Notes: a model not told the origin generated them from the letters alone. A stretch of 21,892 nt of DNA from an uncultured Eubacterium sp. (GCA_937966095.1 CALCKF010000086.1:1-21892), one strand, 5' to 3'. Numbered from the stretch's first letter, positions 14,071 to 21,892 are shown. Numbers and translations: made by a program.

Positions 14071-15558
14071 CTATACCTTTCTTCGTCTGTACCATATTAT
14101 GAAGCCAACGATCAGGAATGCGGCAGGAATGACGAATATCAGGAACACGCTTATAGCGCCTCCGCTCTGAACGGTATTATACTGAACCTCAAGGCTCTTT
14201 GCCTCTATCGAAAGATTCTGTACATCTCCCAGTGCCGAAGTCATGACATTCATAAACAGACTCTTATTATCAAGGTTGGCAAAGGCTTCCGTTATGGATT
14301 CATCTATAAGTGAGTCGGATCCGAATACGATAAGATTTCCGACAGTAACGCCGTCTTTGCTGCTATCCTCTGTATCGCTTTCCTCATCATCCTCTGTTAC
14401 AGTATAGGTAGCAGCTGCCGCTAATACATATGAGCCTTCCTCCTCTCCGTTTTCGGAAACAAGATATCCGTAATCAGATGTTTCCATCAAAGGGGCTACA
14501 TCCAGCTCTTCACTGCTTTCTCCTAATGAAAACGCTCTGCTGTTATTCACCATAACCATTCCTGTGTCCAGTTCTCCCGTCATACCTGTCGTATCGGTGA
14601 TATCAGGAAATATGGCATAATAATTCCCGAGATAGTTTCTTTCCATATCTGCTGCATATCCATCTTCCAGTGTTATTGAATATGATGCCATCAATTCCGC
14701 CAGATTTCCGGATGCCGGCGTATCTTCAGACATCAGCATAATGACGCTTCCCCCATTTTTTATATAATTATCGACAACAGTTCTCTCACCGTCGCTTATA
14801 TCAGATGAAGGTCCATTGAATATGAGCATTTCACAGTCTTCAGGTATCTCCTCTGTCATGAAGAGATTGAGCTCCTCTGATTCTATTGCCGTTTTTGACA
14901 TAAGAGAAGTCATATACGAAGACATCTCGCTTTCGCCATGTCCTGAAACACAATATATCTTCTTTTCCTCCTGTCCTGTCACCTTGTTTATCGCACTGGT
15001 CAGCTGTCCGTCCGCGTCAAATTCGGTAATACTGCTGCTTCCCGAATAATAATAGCTGTACATATCCTGCACCAGTATATCTGAAATGCTTATGGTCTGT
15101 GAGAGGTCATTGCTTTCACAGCTCACTATCACAGTATCCGACTCCGTATCATATTCTTCGAGCACCGAAGGATGCAGTACAGGATCTATTATTTCCATAG
15201 AAAGATGATCAGATAAAGCCACGTATTTTTCCAGAAAGGTTTTCAGCATATCGTCAAGAGAATCCTCCTCTGCAATAACAGTTATTGTTATATCATCTTC
15301 AAGATCTCCTATTATTTCCCTGCTGGTGTCTGAAATCTCATATACCTTATTGCTGCTGATATCCAGCTCCCTGATATTCTCAGGAATCTGCTGTGCTGTC
15401 ATATTTATGACAACAGCTATTATTATCACCAGTACTATCGCAGCGACACTGTATGTCCCATGCTTAAACGTCACTGTTCCAAAAGACTCTGAAACATCTG
15501 CCCGCGCTTTTACGGTTTTTTCCTTTAAGCTGATGCCTTTTTTAAATAATTTCTTCAT
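14071..15558 (-). CDS. GldG-like ABC transporter auxiliary protein
   Basis: About 495 aa. ATG 15558 lies 9 nt after AGGAGG; a GTG at 15567 would abut that site and is unlikely. One membrane helix sits near the N-terminus (about 37-57) and one at the C-terminus (about 468-488), ending in RRRKV. The large external part begins with the family motif ELDISSNKVYEISDTSREII. The ABC-type/GldG central domain contains SGHGESEMSSY and IFNGPSSDISDGE. Gld names come from gliding Bacteroidetes; in Clostridia these clusters have no known role in gliding, and the substrate is unknown. It probably links the permease to extracytoplasmic partners such as the DUF4340 protein. Only 13 bp separate it from the permease stop. 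Confidence 0.88.
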   Translation of the reverse strand: MKKLFKKGISLKEKTVKARADVSESFGTVTFKHGTYSVAAIVLVIIIAVVINMTAQQIPENIRELDISSNKVYEISDTSREIIGDLEDDITITVIAEEDSLDDMLKTFLEKYVALSDHLSMEIIDPVLHPSVLEEYDTESDTVIVSCESNDLSQTISISDILVQDMYSYYYSGSSSITEFDADGQLTSAINKVTGQEEKKIYCVSGHGESEMSSYMTSLMSKTAIESEELNLFMTEEIPEDCEMLIFNGPSSDISDGERTVVDNYIKNGGSVIMLMSEDTPASGNLAELMASYSITLEDGYAADMERNYLGNYYAIFPDITDTTGMTGELDTGMVMVNNSRAFSLGESSEELDVAPLMETSDYGYLVSENGEEEGSYVLAAAATYTVTEDDEESDTEDSSKDGVTVGNLIVFGSDSLIDESITEAFANLDNKSLFMNVMTSALGDVQNLSIEAKSLEVQYNTVQSGGAISVFLIFVIPAAFLIVGFIIWYRRRKV

Positions 15559-15571
15559 ATCCTTCACCCTC

Positions 15572-16438
15572 CTAACTCCATCGTCGTTTTTCTATACTCT
15601 GAACGGTAAGAAAGATGAATACCGCTATGACCGTTATATTTACTATGGTTCCGGGCAAATCAAAAATATTGTTGAAGGCTGCGTTATTGAACGCCCCCAC
15701 CATATCCAGCCCTGACAGTATGCTGCTTACACGGTTTTCAAAAAGAGAGGAATCAGCAATGTATATAATAACCTCTGTAATGACCGCAGCACTTGCCAGT
15801 ATCATGCTCAGATATCTGTTCCTGTTGATATAATACAGAAGCGCTGCGGCGCATACTGTCACTACGATGATAATTGCCAGATTCGCCAGTCCGGAACCAG
15901 GGAGATATCCGATCAGGGTTTCCCATATATACAGGATCAATGTAACAGCAAATGTTATTACGGCAGCTATCATAGGACTTTCTGTCAGCGACGAAAAAAA
16001 CATGCCTATCGCCGTAAATGCACAGCCGATAAGAAAAAATTCAAAGATTGCAACATAATCCGAAAGAAGGCTGGCGTTTCCCTGCGCTTTTATTATCAGC
16101 GGGAACAGACAGAAAATCACATTAGGTATGAAAAAGACCGATATCATCGCCAGATATTTTCCTATCACTATATCTCTGACTTTTATCGGAGACGTAAATA
16201 AAAGCTGATCAGTCCTGTTCTTCTTTTCTTCGGCAAACGAACGCATTGTAAGTACCGGTATCAGGATCATAAGGACAAGAGCCACACCGGACAAGGTGTA
16301 TGCAAAATACGGATATCCGTATCCAATGTTATAGATCATAAAATATATTCCTACAAATGTTATGAGAAAAGCTATAAGTGCATATCCGGTCATCGAAAGG
16401 AAAAATGAACGGAGCTCCTTTTTAAATATTGCCTTCAA
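15572..16438 (-). CDS. ABC-2 type permease, GldF-like
   Basis: About 288 aa with six hydrophobic membrane segments. The N-terminal KKELRSFFLSMTGY segment and the cytoplasmic SFAEEKKNRTDQLLFTSPI motif are typical of ABC-2 permeases of the Nos/Gld type. The start is TTG 16438, which has AGGAGG (16447-16452) exactly 8 nt upstream and gives MKAIFKKELRSFF, like homologues. The GTG at 16447 lies on the ribosome site itself. It overlaps the ATPase gene by 17 bp, so translation is probably coupled. It should form the membrane channel for the ATPase encoded just upstream. Confidence 0.92.
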   Translation of the reverse strand: MKAIFKKELRSFFLSMTGYALIAFLITFVGIYFMIYNIGYGYPYFAYTLSGVALVLMILIPVLTMRSFAEEKKNRTDQLLFTSPIKVRDIVIGKYLAMISVFFIPNVIFCLFPLIIKAQGNASLLSDYVAIFEFFLIGCAFTAIGMFFSSLTESPMIAAVITFAVTLILYIWETLIGYLPGSGLANLAIIIVVTVCAAALLYYINRNRYLSMILASAAVITEVIIYIADSSLFENRVSSILSGLDMVGAFNNAAFNNIFDLPGTIVNITVIAVFIFLTVQSIEKRRWS

Positions 16439-17378
16439 CAGAAACACCTCCTCCCTGCGTGAGTCTCAGATACACTTCCTCTAAAGTGCTTTTCTCCCTT
16501 GAAAGCGAAATCACCGGTATCCGTTTTTCCGCAAAAGCAAAAAATATCTCTTCCCTTATGTCCATGCCCTTTTCCTGGTTTATTTCAGCCCTGAATATAT
16601 TTTCATCTGTTTTTACGAGCCTGTACTCAATGATACCGTTTACAGTACGCAAAACACTTTTTATATCCTCTGCATCGCCCTTTACCTCTACCAGGATTTT
16701 TTCCTCATTACTGAAAAGATTTTCGAGATTCTGAGGAGTGTCCTCCGCCACAAGCCTGCCGTTTGAAATAATCAGTATATAATCGCATAGCTCTCTTACC
16801 TCTGCAAGGATATGGGAACTCAGTATAACCGTATGATTTTTCGCCAGGCTCCTTATGAGACTTCTTATTTCTATGATCTGAGCAGGATCCATCCCTACCA
16901 TAGGCTCGTCCAGGATTATGGTGTCGGGAAACCCTATCACAGCCTGTGCCAGACCCACTCTCTGCCGATATCCTTTGGAGAGATTTGATATCAGACGCTC
17001 TGATACCTCCTTAAGCTTTATCCTGGAAATTATGACTTCCACCTGTATGTCTCTGTCTTCCTTCGGAATACCTTTGATTTCCGCTGCCAGCATCAGATAC
17101 TCCCTGACCGTCATATCCGTATAAAGCGGCGGGATCTCCGGCAGATATCCCACGGATCTTTTGGCTTTTTCAGGCTCCTTTAAGATATCCGCACCGTCTA
17201 TATTGACAGAGCCTTCAGTAGCCGCCAGATATCCGGTAATAATATTCATCGTTGTGCTTTTTCCCGCACCGTTAGGTCCCAGAAAGCCATAGATCTTTCC
17301 CTTGTCTATGGAGAAGCTCAGATTATCTACGGCTGTGTGACCGCCGTACTTTTTCGTAAGATTTCTCACTTCTATCAA
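16422..17378 (-). CDS. ABC transporter ATP-binding protein, GldA-like
   Basis: 318 aa. Complete nucleotide-binding domain: Walker A GPNGAGKST (34-42), GYLPEIPPLY (77-86, with Glu in the Q-loop place as in GldA-type proteins), signature LSKGYRQR (133-140), Walker B TIILDEP (153-159), D-loop GMDP (162-165) and switch H189. The C-terminal extension (about 230-318) ends in STLEEVYLRLTQ, as in export-type ABC-2 ATPases. The start is TTG 17378 with AGGAGG 7 nt upstream; the ATG in between is out of frame and stops at once. It is the first gene of the four-gene ABC operon. Confidence 0.94.
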   Translation of the reverse strand: MIEVRNLTKKYGGHTAVDNLSFSIDKGKIYGFLGPNGAGKSTTMNIITGYLAATEGSVNIDGADILKEPEKAKRSVGYLPEIPPLYTDMTVREYLMLAAEIKGIPKEDRDIQVEVIISRIKLKEVSERLISNLSKGYRQRVGLAQAVIGFPDTIILDEPMVGMDPAQIIEIRSLIRSLAKNHTVILSSHILAEVRELCDYILIISNGRLVAEDTPQNLENLFSNEEKILVEVKGDAEDIKSVLRTVNGIIEYRLVKTDENIFRAEINQEKGMDIREEIFFAFAEKRIPVISLSREKSTLEEVYLRLTQGGGVSVEGNI

Positions 17379-17492
17379 AACATTTCCTCCTTTAATTAAA
17401 CATTTTACTTATTTACATTACTCCCCCCGGATAACCCCCGTCGGTCGTTATGATATATTTTTAATGAACTTTTCTTTACAGCATCTTCACCA

Positions 17493-17534
17493 ATATAAAG
17501 AGACCGTGATGTCAAAATCACGGTCTCTTTATAT
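17493..17534. terminator. Strong hairpin terminator of the M28/GPH operon
   Basis: Perfect 18-bp arms (17493-17510 and 17517-17534) with a six-base loop. It lies just past the stop of the 480-aa M28 gene on the minus strand. The T-run is short and broken (CTTTATAT), but the stem is exceptionally long. It insulates the ABC operon from read-through. Confidence 0.85.
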
Positions 17535-17555
17535 AAACAACGATATCCTTTTTAT

Positions 17556-18998
17556 CTACAGCACTTCCATAGCTTTTGCTGCAATCTCCGCAAAAGCCAT
17601 GCCCACCGGCTTCAGCTCTTCAACAGGTATCCTGTCAGGCCTGTCGGATATATGGAACAGATACTGTTCTCCGCACACCATACTCACAACAGGTACACCT
17701 GATTCATTCCAATAATACGCATCCGAGATGACCTCATCCTGATGGAATTCATATTTGCCGTCAAGACCTTTCCCAACGGGAACAAGAGCCACTATAGACT
17801 TTTTAAGGTCATAATTTACGATAGTCTCTTTGGTGAATTCATACAGTCTCGGTTCAGATACATAAAACAGTCTAGGCTCCACCTGCCCTGTTTCATAAAG
17901 ATTATACTGATCATCAAGAGCTGCTTCTTTGCCTACATGCTCGATGGCTATATCTATTATCACATTGTCGCCTTCCTCTTTGCGCTTTTTTATGAACCCT
18001 ATATTGGCTGCATATCCGGTATAATGAGTATCTGTAGCTGTAAACATCATCGTTTTCTCACGGTCTTCCTTATTAAACTGTGAAAAATACTTAGCCAGAG
18101 CCAGCATTTCCGAGATCCCTGAGCCATCCTGGACTGCACCTTCAAACACAGCATCATGATGCGAATGCACCAGGACTATTTCATCTGATTTTCCCTCAAG
18201 GCGCCCCGAGACATTATACGCATCTCTGTATTCATATAAAGTGTCTACCTTCATCCTGCCTTTAAGAACTGATGATCTTGCAAACTGCTCTTTGATGGCT
18301 TTTCCGGCACTTCTGCTTACCCACAGGCCCGGAAGCGACATATATTCGCATCCGTATGGATGTCCGTTTTCAGTATAATCCTCATTATAAAAATACGGAT
18401 CATCCATATAATTTTCCAGTATGCCTACGAAACCTGCAGCTCCATGCTGCTGCGCCAAATAATAATTGGCAGGCCAGATATCAGGAGTATAGATATCCAC
18501 CTTTCGTTTTTTCTCATCCATTTGACCAAGCGGATCATATACAAACGGATCTTTGAACCAGTCAACCTGCGACTGCACTTCTGATTCCGGCAGGAATATA
18601 CTTGCCACCGCCACCTTCCCCTTTACATCCGTTTTTTCAAAATCCGCCGGCAGACCCTGTCCCACATATACGAACTCGATCTCTTCACCATCAGCTCCAA
18701 AGGCGGATCTGCCGCTTTCACCCGGCCTGTTTGTGCCATTTATGTAAAAAGATTCAAAATCCTCTCCTCCTATATTGAGAGAAAAGTCATCCACTATCAT
18801 GCACATGGACGGAACGGTTTCTATCCTCACATCTGACAGACCGAATTCCTTCATTTTGTTTTCTATATATTCTGCAGACCTGCGTCCTTCGGGAGTCCCG
18901 GTCTTTCGATGACCCCACTGAGTGAGATCCCTGATCCAGGAAAATATTTCATTACCCTCCGGGAACATTTCCGGTCTTACTTTTGCTTTATAACTCAT
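17556..18998 (-). CDS. M28-like metallopeptidase/hydrolase, cytoplasmic, atypical active site
   Basis: 480 aa, no signal peptide. The N-terminal part contains KTGTPEGRRSAEYIENKMKE (32-51), typical of M28 enzymes. A PA-like insertion spans about 85-255. The M28 core follows: H280 and D282 (SHHD), bridging D291 (VQDGSGISEML), E353 (IEHVG) and H449 (FHISDRPD). Where M28 peptidases have the Glu-Glu pair (catalytic base plus zinc ligand), this protein has H325-Y326 (TDTHYTGYAAN), so it may have a different mechanism, substrate or be inactive. ATG 18998 has AAGGAAGGG 9 nt upstream and sits 19 bp after the stop of a second M28-like gene. Likely role: cleavage of an imported peptide-like or amide compound; the substrate is unknown. 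Confidence 0.85.
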   Translation of the reverse strand: MSYKAKVRPEMFPEGNEIFSWIRDLTQWGHRKTGTPEGRRSAEYIENKMKEFGLSDVRIETVPSMCMIVDDFSLNIGGEDFESFYINGTNRPGESGRSAFGADGEEIEFVYVGQGLPADFEKTDVKGKVAVASIFLPESEVQSQVDWFKDPFVYDPLGQMDEKKRKVDIYTPDIWPANYYLAQQHGAAGFVGILENYMDDPYFYNEDYTENGHPYGCEYMSLPGLWVSRSAGKAIKEQFARSSVLKGRMKVDTLYEYRDAYNVSGRLEGKSDEIVLVHSHHDAVFEGAVQDGSGISEMLALAKYFSQFNKEDREKTMMFTATDTHYTGYAANIGFIKKRKEEGDNVIIDIAIEHVGKEAALDDQYNLYETGQVEPRLFYVSEPRLYEFTKETIVNYDLKKSIVALVPVGKGLDGKYEFHQDEVISDAYYWNESGVPVVSMVCGEQYLFHISDRPDRIPVEELKPVGMAFAEIAAKAMEVL

Positions 18999-19017
18999 CT
19001 TTTTTTACCCTTCCTTT

Positions 19018-20559
19018 CTATCCTATTACAGCTGATGTGATTGTTTCGGTGACTTTTCTGATACATTCAAGCTCACTTTCCAATGCCCGGGGTATCATTG
19101 CCGTCTCAGTTTCAACAGCCTTTTCCAGCAACTCAAGAGTATTGTCAAATCTATTTCCCGATTCCTTTTCATCTATAAATGCCTGAATAAGGTCATGATA
19201 TGTGAACACACTGAGCTCTCTTCCTGCTGCCCATGTCCTTCTGTCAATAAAATCCGGATCGCATATCTGCTTTCTCATATGTTCGACTACTTCTCTGTCA
19301 AAATACAGAGATGCCGCTGCAAGATCTATATGTATCAGGATCTCCAGAGCCTTATCCGTATCTCCGTTTTCAATATGTTTTTTTACATCCATAAGCATCC
19401 CGACATTCTGCATATATTTTACTGTTGCCAGACACATAAAATCCTCAGCATTTATTTTATCCAGATCATCGGCAATCTCCTTATATGCAGCCAGCAGCTT
19501 TATGTTTATCTTGCGGGCTTCATCAAATATTCTCTTTTTCTCTGTTTCATCAAGTCCATGAGATAACGCTTCTATATATTCCTCATTTTTTTCTCTTATC
19601 ATTCTGTTCACTTCTTCAGCCGCATTCTCCAATCTGTCGACTTCAGAAAAATATGTTTCACAAGGAATATCCAAATCATTAAGAAGCTGTCTGTTTATCT
19701 CATTTCTGATCCTTTTCGTCTGCTCTGTATAATCCAGCATAATATACGGCATGCCGGCAATATAGATCCCCATGCCGCCGTAGAATCTCCCTATATCCCC
19801 AAGGATGTCCGCATCAAATATTTCCCAGTTATCAAAGTTGGAATGATCACGTCCTACATAAGGTCCTGTCCCTTCATAATACTGTTCTGAGATAGGATCA
19901 TTGCACAGCGTCGGGATCCCGGCATCATGATATGAGATGCAGTCAGACCAGGAAAGCATATAATACTCTGTCTGTGGAGGATACTGCTCTTTTGCACTGA
20001 ATCCCCCTCCGGTAAGTTCAGGCGAATATGGGAAGTAGGATGCATACATGCTGTTGACTGCAGGATATGCTGCCACCTGCAGCTTTTTCATCCTGAGGGC
20101 TGTGTATTCGAAGTTTATGTTTAATATTGCTTTTCCGGTCCATTCAGGCCTGCTGTAATGAGTCAGCTTGTAAGATCCGAAAATATACGGATATCTGGTG
20201 TCCATACCTCCTGTTTCATGGCTTCCGTGGAACGCGAATACGATAGTTCTGTCAGGTCTGTATCCGGAATCAATCATAGCTTTAGCTATACCCAGAAGAG
20301 TTGAGCACGAAGACATATTGTCCTGCAGGCATCTGAAATAATGATCCAGATGAGCAGTATATATTATACATTCATCACTTATTCTCCCCGGGATTTCTCC
20401 AACGACATTATATGTGGTACCGGATTCCGGTATAAATTCGGCATCTACTGTCAGTCTTATCCTGCATCCGCCTTCTGCTATCTGTTTTTTCAGGAACTCT
20501 GCATCACGCATACAGACCCCCACTACAGGCACACTGCATATTATATTAGGTGGCTGCAC
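19018..20559 (-). CDS. M28-like hydrolase, C-terminal fragment (catalytic core and helical tail)
   Basis: This downstream frame is open from about 20690 to its stop at 19018; GTG 20559 is the first usual start codon but has no convincing ribosome site, so it is probably not an independent gene. Fragment residues H70 and D72 (TAHLDHYF), D80 (LQDNMSS), H114-E115 (GSHETGG), E151 (NINFEY) and H239 (GRDHSNFD) make the M28 metal site. Residues from about 265 on are charged, heptad-like helices rich in Glu and Lys. Without the missing N-terminal part the PA-like domain would be incomplete. Confidence 0.7.
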   Translation of the reverse strand: MQPPNIICSVPVVGVCMRDAEFLKKQIAEGGCRIRLTVDAEFIPESGTTYNVVGEIPGRISDECIIYTAHLDHYFRCLQDNMSSCSTLLGIAKAMIDSGYRPDRTIVFAFHGSHETGGMDTRYPYIFGSYKLTHYSRPEWTGKAILNINFEYTALRMKKLQVAAYPAVNSMYASYFPYSPELTGGGFSAKEQYPPQTEYYMLSWSDCISYHDAGIPTLCNDPISEQYYEGTGPYVGRDHSNFDNWEIFDADILGDIGRFYGGMGIYIAGMPYIMLDYTEQTKRIRNEINRQLLNDLDIPCETYFSEVDRLENAAEEVNRMIREKNEEYIEALSHGLDETEKKRIFDEARKINIKLLAAYKEIADDLDKINAEDFMCLATVKYMQNVGMLMDVKKHIENGDTDKALEILIHIDLAAASLYFDREVVEHMRKQICDPDFIDRRTWAAGRELSVFTYHDLIQAFIDEKESGNRFDNTLELLEKAVETETAMIPRALESELECIRKVTETITSAVIG

Positions 20560-20587
20560 CCTTATCGTTTCTTCATTGAGGACATCT

Positions 20588-21091
20588 TCAACTGCATATA
20601 TTATGACAGCTGCTGCTCCGTGCCTTATGACCTGCTCTATCTGCCCTGAAAGATTGGCCCCTTCCAGCGCCCCCCATTGCAGCTATCAGTACGGCTTTTC
20701 CGCTGATATCAGTTTTTTCCAGATCTTCTTTCCTTGCTTTCACTACATCTGACAGCCATACGCACATACCTTCCGGCGCCGTACCCGGAGATACATACCC
20801 ATAAGGCTTTATTACCGCGTCTTTTCCTTCTATCTCTATCGAAGCATCATTAAACTGGTATTTTGCGGTATCACATGGTATGAGCTCCACATTGCTCAGA
20901 CCTATCTCCCTTAATTTATCCGCGATGAATTTCGATCCTTCATGCTCAGCAGCAGAACCGCAATGTTTTCCTCCATAAATCTCACTGTCCCCTATGGTTT
21001 CATATTTCTTTACGAAATCGATCTGATAGTTTATATCCAGTGCTTCACAGAATCTTTTTATATCCTGTTCAATAATCAAATTCTTTTTCAT
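20588..21091 (-). CDS. M28-like hydrolase, N-terminal fragment
   Basis: 167 codons from ATG 21091. Real homology probably ends at residue ~140 (DISGKAVLIAAMG), after which the frame reads an out-of-frame tail (rich in Arg and Ser) to a stop at 20588. Residues 33-70 (KHCGSAAEHEGSKFIADKLR region) match the start of M28 proteins, and residues about 92-140 match the start of a PA-like domain. It lies 36 bp after the GPH symporter stop and has a good TAGGAG site, so the operon's translation begins here normally. Confidence 0.7.
   Translation of the reverse strand: MKKNLIIEQDIKRFCEALDINYQIDFVKKYETIGDSEIYGGKHCGSAAEHEGSKFIADKLREIGLSNVELIPCDTAKYQFNDASIEIEGKDAVIKPYGYVSPGTAPEGMCVWLSDVVKARKEDLEKTDISGKAVLIAAMGGAGRGQSFRADRAGHKARSSSCHNICS
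20670..20675 (-). other. Six-base G homopolymer (coding strand) at the frameshift
   Basis: The plus strand shows CCCCCC at 20670-20675, so the coding strand has GGGGGG within GCAATGGGGGGCGCTGG. Five Gs would keep a single 690-codon frame. The shift must lie between an in-frame TAG near 20690 and the TGA at 20588, and this run is the obvious slippage point. A shorter GGGG run lies 10 bases downstream. Confidence 0.75.
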
Positions 21092-21127
21092 GATCTCCTA
21101 CCAAATAAACCTTCCAAATATCTTAAA

Positions 21128-21892
21128 CTACATAAGTTCCTTAAATCCTTCCGTTGAATATTCCTTGCCTGATTTCTTCGCTTCCAGCGCTTCAACAAGT
21201 GCAGCATAATTTTTCGGCGTTATCTTATACAACAGCATTATTACGATACCGCTTGCCAGCATGAAAAGCAAAGGGACTATGGTGATCGATACCGTAATGG
21301 CCGTATTTACCGTGTCTGCCTGCACAGCCGCAGCAGCATCAAACCCTGCCCACGCCAATATGTATCCGATCAGAGAATATCCTATCGCCTGTGCCAGCCC
21401 CATACCCAGTGTATAGGTGCCTACACATGCTGCGACCTTGCTGTCTCCAAATTTGAACTCATTGAGCTCACCTATGTCATAGACCATCGAATAGCTTATG
21501 ATAAGCGCGATCGAGTTGGTGATGCCGTATCCGACAGAAAGAATCGCTCCGTCCATATATCCTGAAGGACCTTTGATAAAAACAAATATACCACATACAG
21601 CATATATGCACATTGCTGCAAGAAGCGCATTTTTCTTTCCTATCCTGCCGGAGATCCAATTTGCCGGAAATGCCATAACTATGGTAACCACCATACTTAT
21701 CGTGAAATATGTCGAAGCAGCTGCCTCCGAAAGTCCGAGTACATAGACTCCGAAATAAACAAGAATCCCCGCTAATATCGTATTACCTATAAAATACAGA
21801 AGCGACCAGATGGCTATGCCAAGAAACGGCTTTACTTTCAATACAGCAAGGTATGACTTGAAAATATTTTCTTTCTGAGGCTTGTCATCATT
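21128..21892 (-). CDS. GPH-family (MFS_2) sugar/cation symporter, C-terminal part
   Basis: The frame is open from the window edge (21892) to the stop at 21128, 254 residues, so the N-terminal half is missing. About six membrane helices are visible, with the loop GRIGKKNALLAA between the second and third and SYSMVYDIGELNEFKFGDSK in the middle. The latter resembles the cytoplasmic loop of glycoside-pentoside-hexuronide:cation symporters, where a short charged motif precedes the fifth helix pair. The C-terminus is a cytoplasmic tail EALEAKKSGKEYSTEGFKEL. These carriers couple uptake to Na+ or H+. Two M28-like hydrolases without signal peptides follow in the same direction after 36 bp, suggesting that the imported compound is cleaved in the cytoplasm. 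Confidence 0.85.
   Translation of the reverse strand, partial: NDDKPQKENIFKSYLAVLKVKPFLGIAIWSLLYFIGNTILAGILVYFGVYVLGLSEAAASTYFTISMVVTIVMAFPANWISGRIGKKNALLAAMCIYAVCGIFVFIKGPSGYMDGAILSVGYGITNSIALIISYSMVYDIGELNEFKFGDSKVAACVGTYTLGMGLAQAIGYSLIGYILAWAGFDAAAAVQADTVNTAITVSITIVPLLFMLASGIVIMLLYKITPKNYAALVEALEAKKSGKEYSTEGFKELM

Larger units (their letters stand above)
19018..21091 (-). pseudogene. M28-like hydrolase gene interrupted by a single-base frameshift
   Basis: Two adjacent frames together make one M28-family protein with a PA-like domain. The N-terminal frame runs from ATG 21091 (TAGGAG upstream) and the C-terminal frame ends at 19018. Removing one G from the run at 20670-20675 joins them into a 690-aa protein across IAAMG-ALEGANLSGQIEQV, which reads naturally. 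In that numbering the predicted zinc residues are H247, D249, D257, E292, E328 and H416; the catalytic Glu position is H291 (HGSHETGG). The C-terminal ~250 residues are helical and coiled-coil-like, an addition to the usual M28 core. It may be a true mutation, a sequencing error or a slippage site. It sits between the GPH symporter and the 480-aa M28 gene in one operon. Confidence 0.8.

Noticed and set aside
19195..19682. Plus-strand frames opposite the M28 C-terminal region
   Set aside because: They are low-complexity Ser/Ile/Cys-rich shadows of a helical, Glu/Lys-rich coding strand.
1..21892. CRISPR arrays, tRNA or rRNA genes, insertion sequences, phage genes
   Set aside because: No regularly spaced repeats, cloverleaf-like sequences, transposase motifs or terminal inverted repeats were seen while reading either strand.

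Overview
The window looks like a chromosomal segment of an anaerobic, low-to-mid GC Gram-positive (Bacillota, class Clostridia). The evidence is strong AGGAGG-type ribosome sites, frequent ATA isoleucine codons, a butyryl-CoA:acetate CoA-transferase of the butyrate-producer type, a PanG-type ketopantoate reductase, a sortase-anchored surface protein, and a GldA/F/G-like ABC cluster of the kind common in Clostridia. A Lachnospiraceae or Anaerovoracaceae-like host fits, but the sequence alone does not settle genus. No rRNA, tRNA, CRISPR array, insertion sequence or phage gene was seen.

Left part (1-3.7 kb, minus strand): a tightly packed pantothenate operon panG-panB-panC, followed after 31 bp by a seven-membrane-segment LuxR-type regulator cut by the window edge. 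panG starts with TTG and is preceded by a good promoter and a leader of about 185 nt. Next (3.7-7.5 kb, plus strand) come a DHA2-type MFS exporter, an EamA/DMT transporter almost touching it, and a separately promoted but gene that ends in a hairpin terminator.

Middle (7.5-11.7 kb): a BmrR-like MerR regulator is divergent from a second EamA transporter. Between them lies a textbook MerR promoter (19-bp spacer over a perfect dyad), and a hairpin sits between the transporter's Shine-Dalgarno and its start codon. An OmpR-type response regulator and a histidine kinase follow, then a small four-helix membrane protein. Tandem 10-bp repeats upstream of that small gene look like a response-regulator target. 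A perfect 17-bp-arm terminator separates it from the convergent gene.

Right part (11.7-21.9 kb, all minus strand): a secreted VPKTG-anchored surface protein; a four-gene ABC system (GldA-like ATPase, GldF-like permease, GldG-like protein, DUF4340 protein); and a GPH-type symporter followed by two M28-like hydrolases without signal peptides, closed by a strong terminator. The first hydrolase is split by a single-base frameshift that maps to a run of six Gs on the coding strand. Both hydrolases carry His where classical M28 enzymes carry the catalytic Glu. This symporter plus two atypical M28 proteins is the best candidate here for an uncharacterised import-and-cleave system. A second cross-cutting signal is a shared promoter architecture, with a near-identical 16-bp block at the pan operon, but and response-regulator promoters.
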